Below, piece by piece: positions 1 to 13,900 of a DNA stretch of 64,000 bases. Location of the stretch: assembly GCF_018873765.1 (NCBI RefSeq), contig NC_057922.1, forward strand, positions 9,747,563 to 9,811,562, in the 5' to 3' direction. Within the stretch, counting starts at the first letter, position 1, and each line of letters opens with the position of its first letter. The notes beneath the pieces are model-generated. The model did no database searches. It saw nothing but the letters and a program-made list of their open reading frames with translations, and had not been told where the DNA came from. The translations under genes and the position numbers were made by a program. This DNA comes from Telopea speciosissima (Eukaryota; Streptophyta; Magnoliopsida; Proteales; Proteaceae).

Positions 1-245
1 GAGAATGGATACACATCAGGTAGTGAACAAGGAAGATGTTAGGCACCTTGATCCACTTGATTAAATTGACCTATTTTGTTATTTGATATTTTTATTAGAT
101 AAAATACATCACATCAGAATTAAACATGAATATAAAGTTAAACATATGATGAATTAAAGATTAGAAAATTGAAAGAACAGACTTAGATTTACCTTTGCAC
201 TCGGCTAAAAAACGAAGTTAGTAAACTATAAATAATAGATTTTTA

Positions 246-312
<67 letters not shown>

Positions 313-3300
313 AATAATGGATGGGGGATTACTGCCAGGTTGTGTGGCCTCTGCTCCTAGACACAGGGAGGATGAAATAACCACCCTGCCCTCGTGAGCC
401 TGCCTTTGTTGGATGCTTGCACACACGCTCCCATTGGCCCTTGCATTGGCTCAGGTGCCACATGGCTTAACAAACTTCTTTTTTCCATAAATAATATGCA
501 TTAAAGACAAAATGAAACCAGTATTAACCCTTATCATATGCTGGATTTCTCTACTAAGATCTAACCTTGAAAATCATGTATAAATATGAATAAAAAATAA
601 ACCCTATATATATTATGATAAATCTTAACCCTAATACAACCAAGAAACATGACATAGACTAAAGGAATTATAAGAACAAAGGAAAATTGCATGCATTAGA
701 AGAAAAAATAAAATTATCAATCATTACAAGAGTTTAGACCATACAAAATGTTGGAAAAAACAATCCATTTTCCACGTGTACGCAATTTAGTGGAGATATA
801 CAAAGATAACTAAGTATGAGCAAAATAATAATACATTGAAACAAATCAACCCAAGTTCTAAAAGGTACATCAATTTTATATGAAAAAACCATTCCAATGT
901 GAAAAAGAAAAACCAAACGACCTTGTCTAAGAAAAAACTTTCACTTTAATAATAACGAGTTTACAATACTTTCCAGACAATGCTAGAGCCAGTCAAACAT
1001 TAAGAAAAAAAATTCCCTTGTACTTTTTTCTCCACTTTCAAGAGATACTTTCCCTGTTTGTTTTGAGCATACAAATTCTTGAATAAAGTTGAATTTTTAT
1101 TGTACCATAAAGCTACAAACTCAAGAAACCCACATGATCCTGACTCAACATGGGCTGAGATGTGGGTTGGGCTTGGGTTGGACTATTTAAAGCCCCGGGT
1201 TGAGCTTGGGTTATGTCCAAAGCCTCGCCCAACCTACTCACCACCCCAATGCGAAAAAAACTCCACCACCAACATGCCAGGTGGATTTCGAATGTGACTT
1301 TGACCGCCTACCAGAATGAAGTTTCCTTGTGATGACAATGTAACTCTTGTTAGTTAAAATGGGTAGCTTTTCTCTAACTCCATTTGATCTTCCAAGCATT
1401 TGACTCTCATATTTGACTTTTAGCACCCAATGGCCAATGTTGAGGATTTGTATTCCTAGTGGGTTTTGTTTCTGTAGGGTGGGCTATTTTTTGGCCCATC
1501 ATAGTTGTGGGGGTTACCCCAGAGGTGCAATACGAGTTTAGATCCACCCAGACGTATAACCACCACTCATAATTGTGGATATTATTGGCACAACAACGCC
1601 GACACCGTCACACCGCCTTTCTCAATGGAGTTTTCCTTTTATTGGAAAATTCTCTAGGATTGGGGCTGGTCCTTAGGATTTTATTAATATAAAAAACAAT
1701 CAAAAGAGGAAATACAAGAATGGAGTTTTCCCTCTTGTCTACTATGGATCTGTGAAATACCCATTTTGTCATCAAGGGCAATTTGATCATTTTATAACGG
1801 TATGAACATGTTTATTAAGCCTTTACTGTTTCATTTAGGTGGGGGTCTATTTAGTGAAGAGGGCTCTTTCGGTTGTCAAATTGTCATATTCAAGAAATTT
1901 AGAATCTTTTTTTTTTTTTTTTTTTTTTTCTGGATTAAGAGCTTGTATTAGAGGTAGGGGGAGGAGGGGGGGAATAGGGGATGGAGATAGACGCTAAGGT
2001 GGTTTGAACTCATGACCTTTTATTTGAGGAGTTTCTAGTTTCCACAAAATTTAGGGGTCTTAACCACAGTTTCAAAAAAGTGAGGATATCTCAGTTAAAT
2101 TGTTTTCAAACATTAGAGACTTTAGGTGCAATTTATATATTATTTGGGGTAAAGAGGAATCTTTATCCCCTCAATTTGTTAGTCCCTCAATTTCCTCAAT
2201 TCCATGTAATAGGGGTTGGAAATGATCACCCTACCCCCTGCCCGAATACACTGTCCGGAGCAAGCAAATTGAGGTGATATTTTTCTAGGTAAAGAGTCAC
2301 CAGGTTTTTGATGACCGAAATTTCAAAGAGTCTGAAGCCAAGAAGTGAGCTTCTCGATTTGAGGATCTAAAAAAAAACCAAAACCCACATATCTTCAATA
2401 ATTGTTACTGTTACCCAATCCGTGCCCGAGGAGGCACTATCAAAGCCTTGATAGCACCTAAATATTCTAAAAAAATCCTGATACACTTGATCTCTAAAGT
2501 GCGGGCAAAAAAGAGAGTATATTTAATTCCCTTATAGTTTTCTGAACAGCAGCAGAGAAGCTCCAGCCAACTTTACAATGGCACCAAGGAAGCGCAAATC
2601 CTGATCGAATAGAATAGCTCCTCTCGCCCCTTTATTTGATGAAGAAAATCAAGCTCCATCTATAAAAGTGACTGTAGAGTCTTAACAAAATTAGGACCAT
2701 TAGGGGTGTATGAACATGAAAAAATAGGAAAGCTGTCTTCCAAAAATAAACCATTAGAAATAAGACTAAACATACATATTCTATTATCTTCAATCGTATG
2801 CATAAAAGCTGAAATAGTCGAATGAAGATTTAATTGCTCAAAATTAAAGAGCATCTTGCTTCAAGACTTCCAAATTTGCCATAGTAACGATGAACATTAA
2901 ATCTGACATTCATTTTGGTTAAGAACATCCTAGTAGTACTGCAATGTGAAAGAAAAAAACGAAAACATAAAACTCCCATAAGAAAGTATCCAGCGAAACT
3001 TTCCAACAAAAAACTGCAAAAAGGCATTTAAAAATACATGTACCATCGATCGATATCGGTTGACTTTTTATCACCAACACCAACCTGAAGATTCCCCAAA
3101 TCTCACTTCAATCCACAGTCTGACAGCCAGAATGATTTGTTTAATATAACGTAATTTACGTAATAATTATTTTGTTTAAAATAAAGCATTTGCTCTCTAA
3201 ATCATAATCACATTGAAAATGAGATGCTATCATAATCTTTTTTGTCTTTTAAAAAATTTTCCATTTTGACTTTCTAGGTAATTATGGAAGAGGATTGTTA

Positions 3301-4798
3301 ATTATGATAGAGAGCAGAGTAAGGGTAAGATTAAAACTTATCATTCAAGATCACTATTGGACATTTTTGCCCTATAATAGTATAATACCAAGACCAACAT
3401 GATACTGATTTAGATCGGCTAATATGTTCCACTTCCTGAAACACTGGTCACATGGGAGGTCCAATTGAGCCGAATTGATAGATTCCAAGGTCACTACTCG
3501 GCAAACGTTTATTAAATAGTTTGGTTTTAATTTTAAAAAAAAAAACATTTTAATAAACAGTTCAATAACAATTTTTATACTTTAAATCGATTATATAAGT
3601 GAGTATATACAATAATATAATAAATAAGAGATTGTGTTTTTTTGTTTGGTAAACAAAATAAGAGATTGTGTAATACTATAATATATATAACATGTAAGAG
3701 CATGTAGGTGTGAGAGTAATATCGGAAAAGACTAGACATAACACGTATTGGTATACCGCAAGATGGCGATTGATGTATCTCTCTCTTTCCCCTTTTGAAA
3801 TGACTCCCCAGCCTCCCTTATATCCATCCTGTATGATACCTCTTCTTGCTCTCCACGCCCAATCGGTGATGCCCACTAGCTTGCTGCACACGAACTGCGC
3901 ACATGACAATGCCATATAATATATATTACAATTTTTGGTGAAAGAGATGTATATAATATGAATGGATTTTCTTATTAACACCCTTCAAGATGTCAAATAA
4001 TTAATAATCTTATTTTTTTATCTTTTTTGTAAACAACACAATTTTTTCTCAATGACAGTAATAGTGTCATTTCATATGTGTATTCGAAAAATGTACATGA
4101 CAATAACACCTTTTGATAATAGTAAAATAATATCACTTTCAACTTCTTTTATATCCTTATTTTAAAAACCTGAGATTAAGACAAGGGCAATTGAAAGAAG
4201 ATATCAAATTCTAAATACACTTATTGAGGTGTTATTCAGAGACACCGTAATATAAATTACATAATTAATAGGGCTGAAGGATGGGCGTGAGAGGGTATTT
4301 TGGGAATAATATACTAAAAACCCTATAGCGGTTGGTACCAAAATGAACCAGACTATGTAATGGGTTATTTATATTTTGTCCTATCCACCTATTGGTCAGA
4401 ATAACCACGTCATCCTTCACGTGGCAATATGAGCCGTGCAAAAGACCTTTTGCTCTCTAAGATGGGATGTCATGCTTGATGCTTTGCTCATAAGCAAGCT
4501 ATTTTTTAGGTTGTCTTCCTTTCTAGTCCAAGTCGCTCTCCTCTTTCCTGGAAGTTTGATATTGAAATATCGAACTCCACCATCTCTACGACTCCTCCTT
4601 ACAGAGCGAGGAAAGAAGCCAGAAGCAACGATGAAAGTCATGAAACAGTTAAGAAAGAAAACTGCTTTGTTTTTCGTGTCAGTCCTTATCAGTCGTTGTG
4701 CCCTTTCTCCATTCCTTGAAAATTCGTCTGATCTCCCATGTTCCTTGCATCATCCATCTTTGAAAAACAAAAGTCGCTAGGCAAAATTTTAGGTTTCT
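1..4798. other. AT-rich intergenic region without a recognisable gene
   Basis: No open frame here resembles a known protein, and the longest are about 100 codons. Visible structure is a long (TA)n tract near 250-313, a poly-T run at 1908-1930 and a GGGCTTGGGTTGG-type low-complexity patch near 1150-1220. The last 400 bases, which are less AT-rich, form the upstream region of the receptor kinase. Confidence 0.6.
249..313. repeat. (TA)n microsatellite
   Basis: An almost pure TA dinucleotide run of about 30 units with one interruption near 298. It explains a spurious Ile-Tyr repeat frame on the minus strand. Confidence 0.95.
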
Positions 4799-4800
4799 TG

Positions 4801-4810
4801 ATATATATAG
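4801..4810 (+). promoter_or_regulatory. TATA box of the SPARK receptor kinase gene
   Basis: The sequence ATATATATAG lies 89-98 bases upstream of the chosen ATG at 4899. A TATA box here places transcription start near 4830-4840. That would leave the upstream in-frame ATG at 4812 outside the mRNA, which supports the shorter protein. This is inference from spacing. Confidence 0.5.
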
Positions 4811-4857
4811 TTTGATAAGACTGAAACCAGTGAGATTACTCTCCAAATCCCATACAC

Positions 4858-4880
4858 GAGAGAGAGAGAGAGAGAGAGAT
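4858..4880 (+). repeat. (GA)n microsatellite in the 5' UTR
   Basis: A GAGAGA run just before the start codon of the receptor kinase. Read in frame from the ATG at 4812 it would give an Arg-Glu repeat in front of the signal peptide, another reason to treat it as untranslated leader. Confidence 0.85.
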
Positions 4881-4898
4881 TTTGAGGGAGCAACAGAG

Positions 4899-6767
4899 AT
4901 GAAGCTTCAATATGATTTCTTGTTCTTAGAAGTAGTTCTGTTTCTCTCAATTGGAGCTGCAAATTCAGTCTCAGTTGCTTCCAACAACATCTCTTCATGT
5001 CCAATGGAATTGGGCTATATACAGACGATGCCGTGGGACTACTCAGCCTGCAAGAACTACGACCTAAACGGCAACCATTGCTGCCAAACCCTTCTCAGCG
5101 TTTATGGAATTGCTTTTGCTCAGCGCCTCAAAGACACTTCACTCTTCCAGCTCCCTGACCTCGACACCTCTATAGCTTGCCTCCATGACTTCCAATCCAA
5201 GCTGGATTCCCTCTCTCTCCCTTCAGACCTTGCTTCCTCCTGCTTCGGCAACTCTGAACGCTTCGTCATCGCTCCTCATGTCTGTGCAGGAATCGAAACC
5301 AAGCAAGATTGGATCAACAAGCTCGGACCCACTACACCTCTGGACTTTGGATGTCATTCTGATCTCTCTGGTACTTCTTGTGATGCCTGTGTCACTGCCG
5401 GGTTTAAGGTTCAAGCCAGTTTAATTGCTATTGATGGTAATACATCTCATGCCACTGATTGCTGGTACTTCACAATTCTCTACGCCGGTGGAATCGTCAA
5501 TGAATTCGGACCTGAGAACACCGGCACTGCGTCCTGTATTTTTGGGCTACCAATTGGTTCTGCCATGGATGGAAGCAGCGAGAACCACTCGACTCTTGTG
5601 TATGCCTTAACTGGTGCTGGTGTGGCTGTGCTGCTTATGTCGTGTTTGTTTGGTTTCTATATCTGGTGGAATAGGTTCAGGAAAGGAGATTCTGGTGATG
5701 AGTTTGATGTAGAGGAGCTGCAGGGGTCGAAGCCTCGGTTAAGACCCAATAATGTCTCAATCTGGTTCAAGATTGATGAGCTTGATAAGGCTACAAATAA
5801 TTTCTCACAGAAGAACTTGATTGGGAGAGGTGGGTTTGGAGTTGTGTACAAAGGGACCTTATCAGATGGAACTGCAGTTGCTGTGAAACAGATCACAGAA
5901 TCAGATATTCAAGGGGATACAGAGTTCTGCTATGAACTTGAACTCATCAGCAATCTGAAGCACAGGAATCTAGTCCCCCTCAGAGGCTGCTGTGTTACAG
6001 AAGAGGATGATGTAGAGAGAGGCAAACAGAGGTACTTGGTCTATGAGTTCATGCCAAACGGGAACCTTGAAGATTATCTCTTTGGTAGAATGATGAAGAA
6101 GCAGTCTCTATCTTGGCCTCAAAGGAAGAGTATAATCTTGGATGTGGCTAAGGGGCTTGCCTATCTTCACTATGGAGTGAAGCCTGCAATATATCACAGA
6201 GATATTAAGGCCACCAATATACTGTTGGATGCAGATATGAAGGCAAGAGTGGCAGACTTTGGGCTGGCCAAGCAAAGTAGAGAAGGGCAGTCTCATCTCA
6301 CCACCAGAGTTGCCGGCACACATGGCTACTTGGCACCGGAGTATGCGCTCTACGGCCAGTTAACAGAGAAGAGTGATGTTTATAGCTTTGGTGTGGTTAT
6401 ATTGGAGATAATGTGTGGGAGGAAAGCGCTGGACTTGTCATCCTCAGGCTCACCAAGGTCATTCCTGATTACAGAGTGGGCGTGGACACTGGTGAAATCA
6501 GGAAGAATAGAAGAAGCTTTGGATGGTTCGCTGCTGAAAGATGGGGATGCTGCAAATCCCAATCCAATGGCAATCATGGAGAGATTTGTGCTGGTTGGGA
6601 TTCTCTGTTCTCATGTACGGGTGGCTCCAAGGCCCACCATCTTGGATGCATTGAGGATGCTGGAAGGAGACATTGAGGTTCCCTCAATTCCAGACAGGCC
6701 ATTGCCTCTCAGCTACCCATCATGCGTTACAGTAATAGAAACACCTTCAGCATATCACCCTCATTGA
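4899..6767 (+). CDS. SPARK-domain receptor-like protein kinase (At1g11050-like)
   Basis: An intronless 622-aa membrane receptor kinase. Residues 1-22 form a signal peptide. A cysteine-rich ectodomain follows (about 33-215, with the paired Cys of NHCCQTLLS and CDACVTAGF), matching the SPARK domain of the At1g11050/KIN3/ARK1 group. A transmembrane helix at about 233-256 is followed by basic residues WNRFRK. The kinase domain (about 302-595) is complete: glycine loop GRGGFGVV at 309, Lys330 in [12 protein letters not shown] with catalytic Asp435, DFG at 453 and APEY at 479. It is an RD-type kinase expected to be active. The start at 4899 is preferred over 4812 because only it puts the signal peptide at the N terminus. 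Family members include kinases linked to arbuscular symbiosis, but the ligand and role here are not known. It converges on UVR8, whose stop lies 1.1 kb downstream. Confidence 0.93.
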   Translation: MKLQYDFLFLEVVLFLSIGAANSVSVASNNISSCPMELGYIQTMPWDYSACKNYDLNGNHCCQTLLSVYGIAFAQRLKDTSLFQLPDLDTSIACLHDFQSKLDSLSLPSDLASSCFGNSERFVIAPHVCAGIETKQDWINKLGPTTPLDFGCHSDLSGTSCDACVTAGFKVQASLIAIDGNTSHATDCWYFTILYAGGIVNEFGPENTGTASCIFGLPIGSAMDGSSENHSTLVYALTGAGVAVLLMSCLFGFYIWWNRFRKGDSGDEFDVEELQGSKPRLRPNNVSIWFKIDELDKATNNFSQKNLIGRGGFGVVYKGTLSDGTAVAVKQITESDIQGDTEFCYELELISNLKHRNLVPLRGCCVTEEDDVERGKQRYLVYEFMPNGNLEDYLFGRMMKKQSLSWPQRKSIILDVAKGLAYLHYGVKPAIYHRDIKATNILLDADMKARVADFGLAKQSREGQSHLTTRVAGTHGYLAPEYALYGQLTEKSDVYSFGVVILEIMCGRKALDLSSSGSPRSFLITEWAWTLVKSGRIEEALDGSLLKDGDAANPNPMAIMERFVLVGILCSHVRVAPRPTILDALRMLEGDIEVPSIPDRPLPLSYPSCVTVIETPSAYHPH

Positions 6768-7912
6768 GCAGCACACTCAGACATGAGAGACATGCTCAGG
6801 TAATCAGACAGGAAGCTCTAGGATTATTTTTTTAAAAGGAAATGCTCGTAAGGTTTGTAAATTGTTCCAGAGCAACCCTTCCTTTTTAGGTGAATTGTAC
6901 ATTACTCACGAAAAGATGTATTCATGACGGTAACATTAGTGTTCCAATAATTCTCAAGTTATTCATTTTAACAAAAGGATTTTCAGGGGAGGTGACCTTT
7001 TGAGAATGGATGATCTTGTGTTCAGTATCATACTCAATCTACATTCCTTACAATAGGCATTCACTCGAGGCATCTATTCCTTGCAATAGGCATACTCAAT
7101 CTTGTTCTTCTTCTTCTTTGTTGGTAAGAGTATATTATTCTTTAGGTGTAATATATATGTTAACTCATACATGTGGATACCCACCCCACTGCCCTAAAAA
7201 AAAGAGGAGTCCTTGGGAATTTGCATGGGAGTGATAAGAACATACATGGGGGATTGGACAGAAGTAGGAGGGTTTTGGAGAAACGCAAAAGAACTAGAAT
7301 TTGTGCAGAGGTGACCTTCAGGGGATCAGTGTTGATCTATATTGAATACATGAGGTCTATACTCTATAGTCTATATGTAAACCTTTGTATATTTTCTTAA
7401 TCATGAATTAAATATATTATTTCTCATTCTTAGGGAAAGAAAAAAGGAAGGGGATGGAGGTTTGCAACTGGTTCTGTTGTGAATGAAACACAGAAAGCTC
7501 TTCGAAAAATGGAATTCACCCATTTCATAATTATGCACCATTCACAAAACAAGTTGTAGAAAATAATCCAAGTACCAAAAGTGATAAGCACTTCATCACA
7601 ACAACAGAAAACAAAAAAAAGAGCCAAAGGCACACAGAAGAAAAGTTGTGAAGCACTTGAGGACGAAGAACCATAGGCAACAACACTAGAATTAGCACTC
7701 AACCGCTAGATTAGAAAATTATGGACTTAGGTCTTTTTAAATACAACAGTACAAGGAATAAACATGCGGTTCTGTAGGGTTTTATGGATTTACAGTGATG
7801 TAGATATTGTGAAACATTAGTATTGTCATCCAGCAGGTACACAGCAGCATGAAAAGCTGGGAGCTCAAACACGTATATCAAAAGTTCTGAACATTTTGGG
7901 GAAGTCAAGGAT
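6768..7912. other. Convergent intergenic region (3' ends of kinase and UVR8)
   Basis: About 1.1 kb between two tail-to-tail genes, holding the 3' UTRs of both. I see no gene, tRNA or clear mobile element. Confidence 0.6.
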
Positions 7913-10900
7913 TTATATTCGCATCCGTTTGCCATCAGTCTGTGGCACACTTACATCAGTGACATTGCCCTTGGTTGGAACCACAGTTTGCCCCTGCATC
8001 TGCACAAAACATGTTTAAGTTCGCTTGTCCATTATATTCACATCTGCTAGAAAGATGCACATGTCAAGGATCCAATGTCTGGCAACATTGTCGCTACATT
8101 TGTTACCATCACAAGGTCATGTTTCCTCGCCATACAAGAGACTTGGAGGGGTATGGGTTGGTTCATGTGATAGAGGATCCCACACCATCTCATTGGTAAA
8201 ATTTTGGCCTAAAACAAGCACCAGAAGTGGTAGAAAGGTGAGTTTAAAGTTTCATAAATTATAAACAATGACCTGTAGATTGGAATCTAATAGCATTTCT
8301 GTAATTATGTCACTTTGAACTCACTTTTTAAGGCATCAAACTTGACAATTGAGATGGGTGCTAGGGATATCATTTGGACACCCAAGGTTTATGATGTGGC
8401 ACATCATGGCAAACATGTAAAATCATGAATGGCTCGCTGGCTGCTTCTCATGGAAGGGCCCATAGGTTTTTACCAATAAATAATGACAGTTTCAACCATA
8501 GTTTTCATGGCGCCTAGGAGAACCAAGGCAGTCAAGGGGGTCAAAAACTAAGGTGCTCCCAAACCAAAAGAATGAAAAGCAAAGATAAACTTACTGTTTC
8601 GTCTGGAACAATTGCATATCTCTCTGATGGTGAAACCCAAGTCTTGCCTGCTCAAATAGAACCATTGAAGGTGAGTAACTCCAGTAACAGATCATATAAT
8701 GAGGAAAATACTTCAAATGCTCAGATCAGAATGTGCATAGCCAATGAACCTCCAGAGAATTACCTGATAATGATTCAACCCTCGATGATTCTATCTGTCG
8801 ACAACTAGATCCATCAACAGTTAAAGTCTCTATAATCTTGGGAATATTTCTGCAGTTTCCAGAAACAAAATGCTATCAGTTGAAACATACATGTATAACA
8901 AGAAAAAACAAAGTATTTCAACGAATTATCCAATTAACAGTAGTACTGAACCTCTGAGGTTTTTAACTCAACTTGGTTACATTCGGTATACTACAGGTCT
9001 ACAGTGAGTTAAAACACATAGAACTACCTAAAGGAAAAAAGAAAGAACTAACAATGTTTGGGTTAATGGGATGTATATTTACATTAAATAGATTCAGCTT
9101 GCTGTAATCTAATGAAAGTAAAGAAAATCCATCAAACTAACAAAGAATGATTTGTCAGATCCACTTAGTAAATACACCAAGTTAAAAAATAACGTACTTA
9201 AGGATCTGTACTTGTCGAGTACTCCCCTTTCCCTTGCCACCCCCCTCCCTCCCCCCCCCCCCCTCCAAAATAAAAATAAAAAACAAAAACAAAGATCCAT
9301 GTTCACTTAACAAACCAGTAAAACGAGATCCAGCCATCAAATCCTGCTCTTTAAAGATGCTTGGAATCTAGGCACAATAAAATAATGCTATGAGAAAGAA
9401 AGAGACTCATCGGGGCTGATCAAGTATCCATCCCCATTGCACCGCACTTGATTCTAATCCTCAATGTGCACTTGAGAGCTTCAGACATCGGCTGGTCCTC
9501 TTAAAGAACATCCAATGTAATAACTAGTACGAAGTCCTTTCCCAACGCCCTGGCAAAAGGAGAAGAAAAAGAGCAAAAAAAGAGAATCCAAACCAACTTC
9601 TTTCGTGAGCAATAAAAGGCCTGAGACATGAGAGGAGACTAATTACTGAAACTATCTCTACAGTGGTCATCATCCAGATGGATGGAGAGAAATAACACCC
9701 ACTTTCCCGCACCACTGATTTTAACACCAGCTAATTTCCTGACTCTCAATATATGTCAGAGTTCATTCTCTAAGTGATACCTCTTCATGGCCTGACCCTC
9801 CCCAAAAGTCGCTATTTCCCTTAAGTTTGTAGAAACATCAGTTCCAACAAAATTCTGTCACCACTACGCACTACTAGACGACTGAAGCTTTCTTTCATAC
9901 AGATTTTCAATTTATTTTTAACTTCTCTTTAGGTTTTTCATAAATTTCAACTGGCCAAACCACTCTCCTTATGTTCCGTCTACCAGACTAAACTCTTTGA
10001 CAGAAAGGTGCAAGTACTTGCTATTTTTTCATACATGGGACCTGCCCCGATTCCTTCGCTAAAAAAATTGCCTTATTAATAGATATCCTAATGTGATGAA
10101 TCATCATCATCATTATTATTATTAATGGTATCTAAGTTTTATCTTCATGGACGGGCTCTTTATCAACAGAAGGCAGTTACACGGAAGGGACAGAATATAA
10201 TCCATTCTCACACTTGCTTGAAGCATTGTTTGAAGCATTGTACATGGAAAGCTCTTTCCTTTTTTTCTCAAACATCAAGAGACCAACATCATCATATACT
10301 ACCAGTTAAACAGGCCAACAATATGTGCATAGTGATGGACAATCAAAAGGTGACTCCAATTTCAAACATTGGGAATACATTTACCGGTCAATAGAGTCAC
10401 CATGTCCAAGTTGTCCATTTGTACCCCTACCCCAAGAAAAAACGTTCTGTTCTTCTGTCACAGCAAGTGTGTGCCTCCATCCACAAGAGATTTGCACTAC
10501 TTTCTGCCATCAAATCCAAGAAAATTTTAGAAAAAATGTACAAAGAGATGTAAATGTTCTAGACAGGATATTCACCCCTAAGATAAAAAGGCTAAAGGCA
10601 GCAAGTCTTCATACGACTGGAGAGAGTAGCCAACTGAGCTATTCCAGTCAGTTTAAGGAGCTAAGGAAAGGAGAATATGCCTGTTCCTGTGGAAATTTCA
10701 CTTGCACTGGAGAGCAGTAGTCAACGTTATCACCGACACCAACCTGTCCAAACTGTAAGGAAAAATGATGAAATCTTAGCAGCAACCAACAGCTAGAGCT
10801 AACAATAAGACATGACATCTGAAGCAGTTTACACAAAGAAATCAATCAAGAGAAGAACAAGAGTTTGGCATGTGACTTGGGATAGGTAAAATACTTGATG

Positions 10901-13900
10901 AAGGTTCCTGAACTCTTGACAGCAGAAACATCATAAAACAAAGATTCCAGTAAGATCTAGGAAGGGAAATTCACACCATGTAAGTTTCCAATAAATCAAA
11001 ATCATAAAAAATTAGAGGAAATTAAATATTCTTTTAGAATTTAATGAAACAGTTAACCTATCTCAATATACAAAGCATCAAACTTTCAGTGGTCATCTTA
11101 ACCTATCTCAATGTACAAAGAATCAAACTTTCTACATCATTTGAATTCTTAGCAGATTATAAAATATTGTTGAACTACAGCTGCATACACTTAATCAAAT
11201 AACAGTGTAACCATGCATAAAAAAAAGAAGATAATAATGTATTCTTAATCATGTCCTCCAAATAAATATCTATTGTATAAATATGGATCATCCTTGCATT
11301 ACCATAAGAAAAGAATTGGCTTCCCACACATTCAATTTCCAAACAATGAATTTTGATTGAGCACTTGAGGTGAGTTTGCATGGTGCATTTCATACATCTG
11401 GAACCTCGAATAAGATCAAATTGGTCTATGGATGTAAAACTAATAGACTGGACTTCATTAAAGGGTGTACCCAGTGCACGAGGCTCCTGCCACTGCGGGG
11501 TCTGGGGAGGGTCATAATGTACACAGCCTTATCCCTGCTTTTGCAGAGAGGCTGTTTCCAGACTCGAACCCTTGACCACTTGGTCACAATGGAGCAACCT
11601 TTCCATTGCACAGGCATGCCCTCAATAGACTGGGCATCATAGAATCCCAAATTCCCAGCCATGCACTATTTCTTTCATGTGAAGACCCTCAAAATCTGCA
11701 GTTCTACATCCACACTCAGGTTATTTTAAAATCTATAGCAGTTGTGTAATTTCAAGATTCCAGGTGTCCTGATTCTTTTCAATACACCTTCATTTCCGTT
11801 CCATTTGTCCACTCCACTCCTTAAGAAGAGCTGCTATTCAAGATGGAATCCTAACCAAATTGTTAAAACGGTACACACCAGTGTTATTACAGCATCCACC
11901 TCAGGTGAGAAGAACACATATTCAACCTGGTTGCCTTGTGCTTTGCATTACACACCTTTTCATGCCACCACCTCTAATACACCTCCAGTGCCATTTGTGT
12001 ACCTGTGTGCCTTCATGTCTCTCTTGTCTGGGTTCCTCTAGTGAGCCAAATAAAGCATAAGCCCTTTTTATTTGAAAATGCAGCCATAGGGGTCTCTTAT
12101 TTATTAAATAAATATGCTACATTATTGTTATTTTATACTGTGTAAACTGTACTGATGGTACTTGTGTGTCTGTGTGTGAGCCCACAAAAGGTGCAGCAAA
12201 CAGTAGCAAAACAACCTTAATGGAAATTTTGTGCATGCTAGAGGATATTCCATACAACTGTATTCATGCTTTCTATTATTCTATATCATCTTTCATGTAT
12301 TCCATTTTGCAACAGCATATTTAGTTAGAACGAAAAAACTTATATAACATGAGACTGAATGGTGCAAAACTTTGTCAGTTGAGAATATGATGGGATATAT
12401 ATGGTCAAGAAATGAGAAGTGCAAACCTTATTCCATCCCCAGCCATAAAGTCTTCCATCAGATGTCACTGCCATGGTGTGGCGCCAACCACCAGATATCT
12501 GCAAAGATTTGAGCCCAACATACCAAATAAACTATGTATTGAAAATCAATGAACAAAATAGGGCACATAAAAGAAAATATTCCTCAAATTTAATAGTAGG
12601 GACGATGTTCTCTGCCCAGGAGCGCATCTGAGCGCAGGCTGCGCCCAGACACATGGGACAGGACAGGGGTGTCATTTCCGTCATTCAGGGGGGTGGGGCG
12701 GTCATTTCCCCTACCCCTCATGCGTCTGGGCGCATCGTGTGCCCCCAGTGCAGAGATCATTTTCCCTTAATAGTATATACTAAAGCGCCAGTGTAGCCCA
12801 TGAAATATTTCCAATCACCATAGAAGTCACGAGATATCAATAGCTTATAGCTTATTGGTAAAATAAAGTTATTTACGATTAATTGGAAATGTAAAAAAAA
12901 GGTTAAAATTTAAACCATTAAAGAAATTTAAAGCATTTTCTTTTTCAAAAGAAAAAAAAATGATTCATATGAATAAATTTTCATTATTGACTAGCTGTCA
13001 CTGGTGATGATAGGGTTGGCACTTTCTGCCTCTTTTTTTTTTTTCCTGATATATAATAAAGGGAATTTTATTGCAAATAGAAATAATGAATGCAAGGGAT
13101 ATAGCATAACAACAACAACAACAACAATCCGCTGCAACCTAAGCACCACAAAGGGGACTAATGAACAGGGTAATTAGCACATAAATGGAGTGGGTATTTG
13201 ACCCCAATCTTTGCAAGCTCATCAGCCACAGCGTTAGAAGGACACTTCCTCCGGTGGACATAAAACTCCATTATCATGCAGGAATCTCACTTGTTAAGTT
13301 AAAGAAATCAAAGACGACGAGCAATGCCAGGATGACCATGGGGGTACTTGCATTTCATTAGGAGAGCTAGATCTTTATGTTCACAGAGGAATTTTATATG
13401 AAGGATGCAATCTGCCAACTCATTAGCGGATGAGTTAGTCAAGTTGGGAGTCACTGAGAATCGTTGTAACTGGGTCCTCATCCCAATCTAAATTCTATAG
13501 CCTCCCTTGTGGGTTCCTGGCCCTCTAGGGCTGGTGTTGTTTTTGTACCATGGCATTGTATTTCTCTTCCTAAATAATTTTCTGATTTATCTGTCAAAGA
13601 AACAAAAAGGGACAACTGAAAGGTTTAGATGGACTTTGACATAATTATACTACTAAATGTCATCCGGTGCCCCCTCCACTCCTCAATAGAATGCATTTGG
13701 GGCCCTGCAGTGCCTCCTAAAGTTGCCTTCTTCCTGGCACCAGACAAGATTTAGATTAAAGTCAGGTTCCTTTGGAAATTCCTCATCAGCTGTTTACTAA
13801 AATTTCCTAGGCTGATTCAGATCCTTTATTTTTTGGAATAGATACTCCAAGATTTATTAAGTGGAAAAGAGAAAAAGGTTAATCCAGATACGACTACATC

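Noticed and set aside
226-426. Minus-strand frame with an Ile-Tyr repeat
   Set aside because: It is translated (TA)n microsatellite.
4812-4898. Upstream in-frame ATG for the receptor kinase
   Set aside because: It lies next to the TATA box, reads through a GA repeat and would bury the signal peptide.
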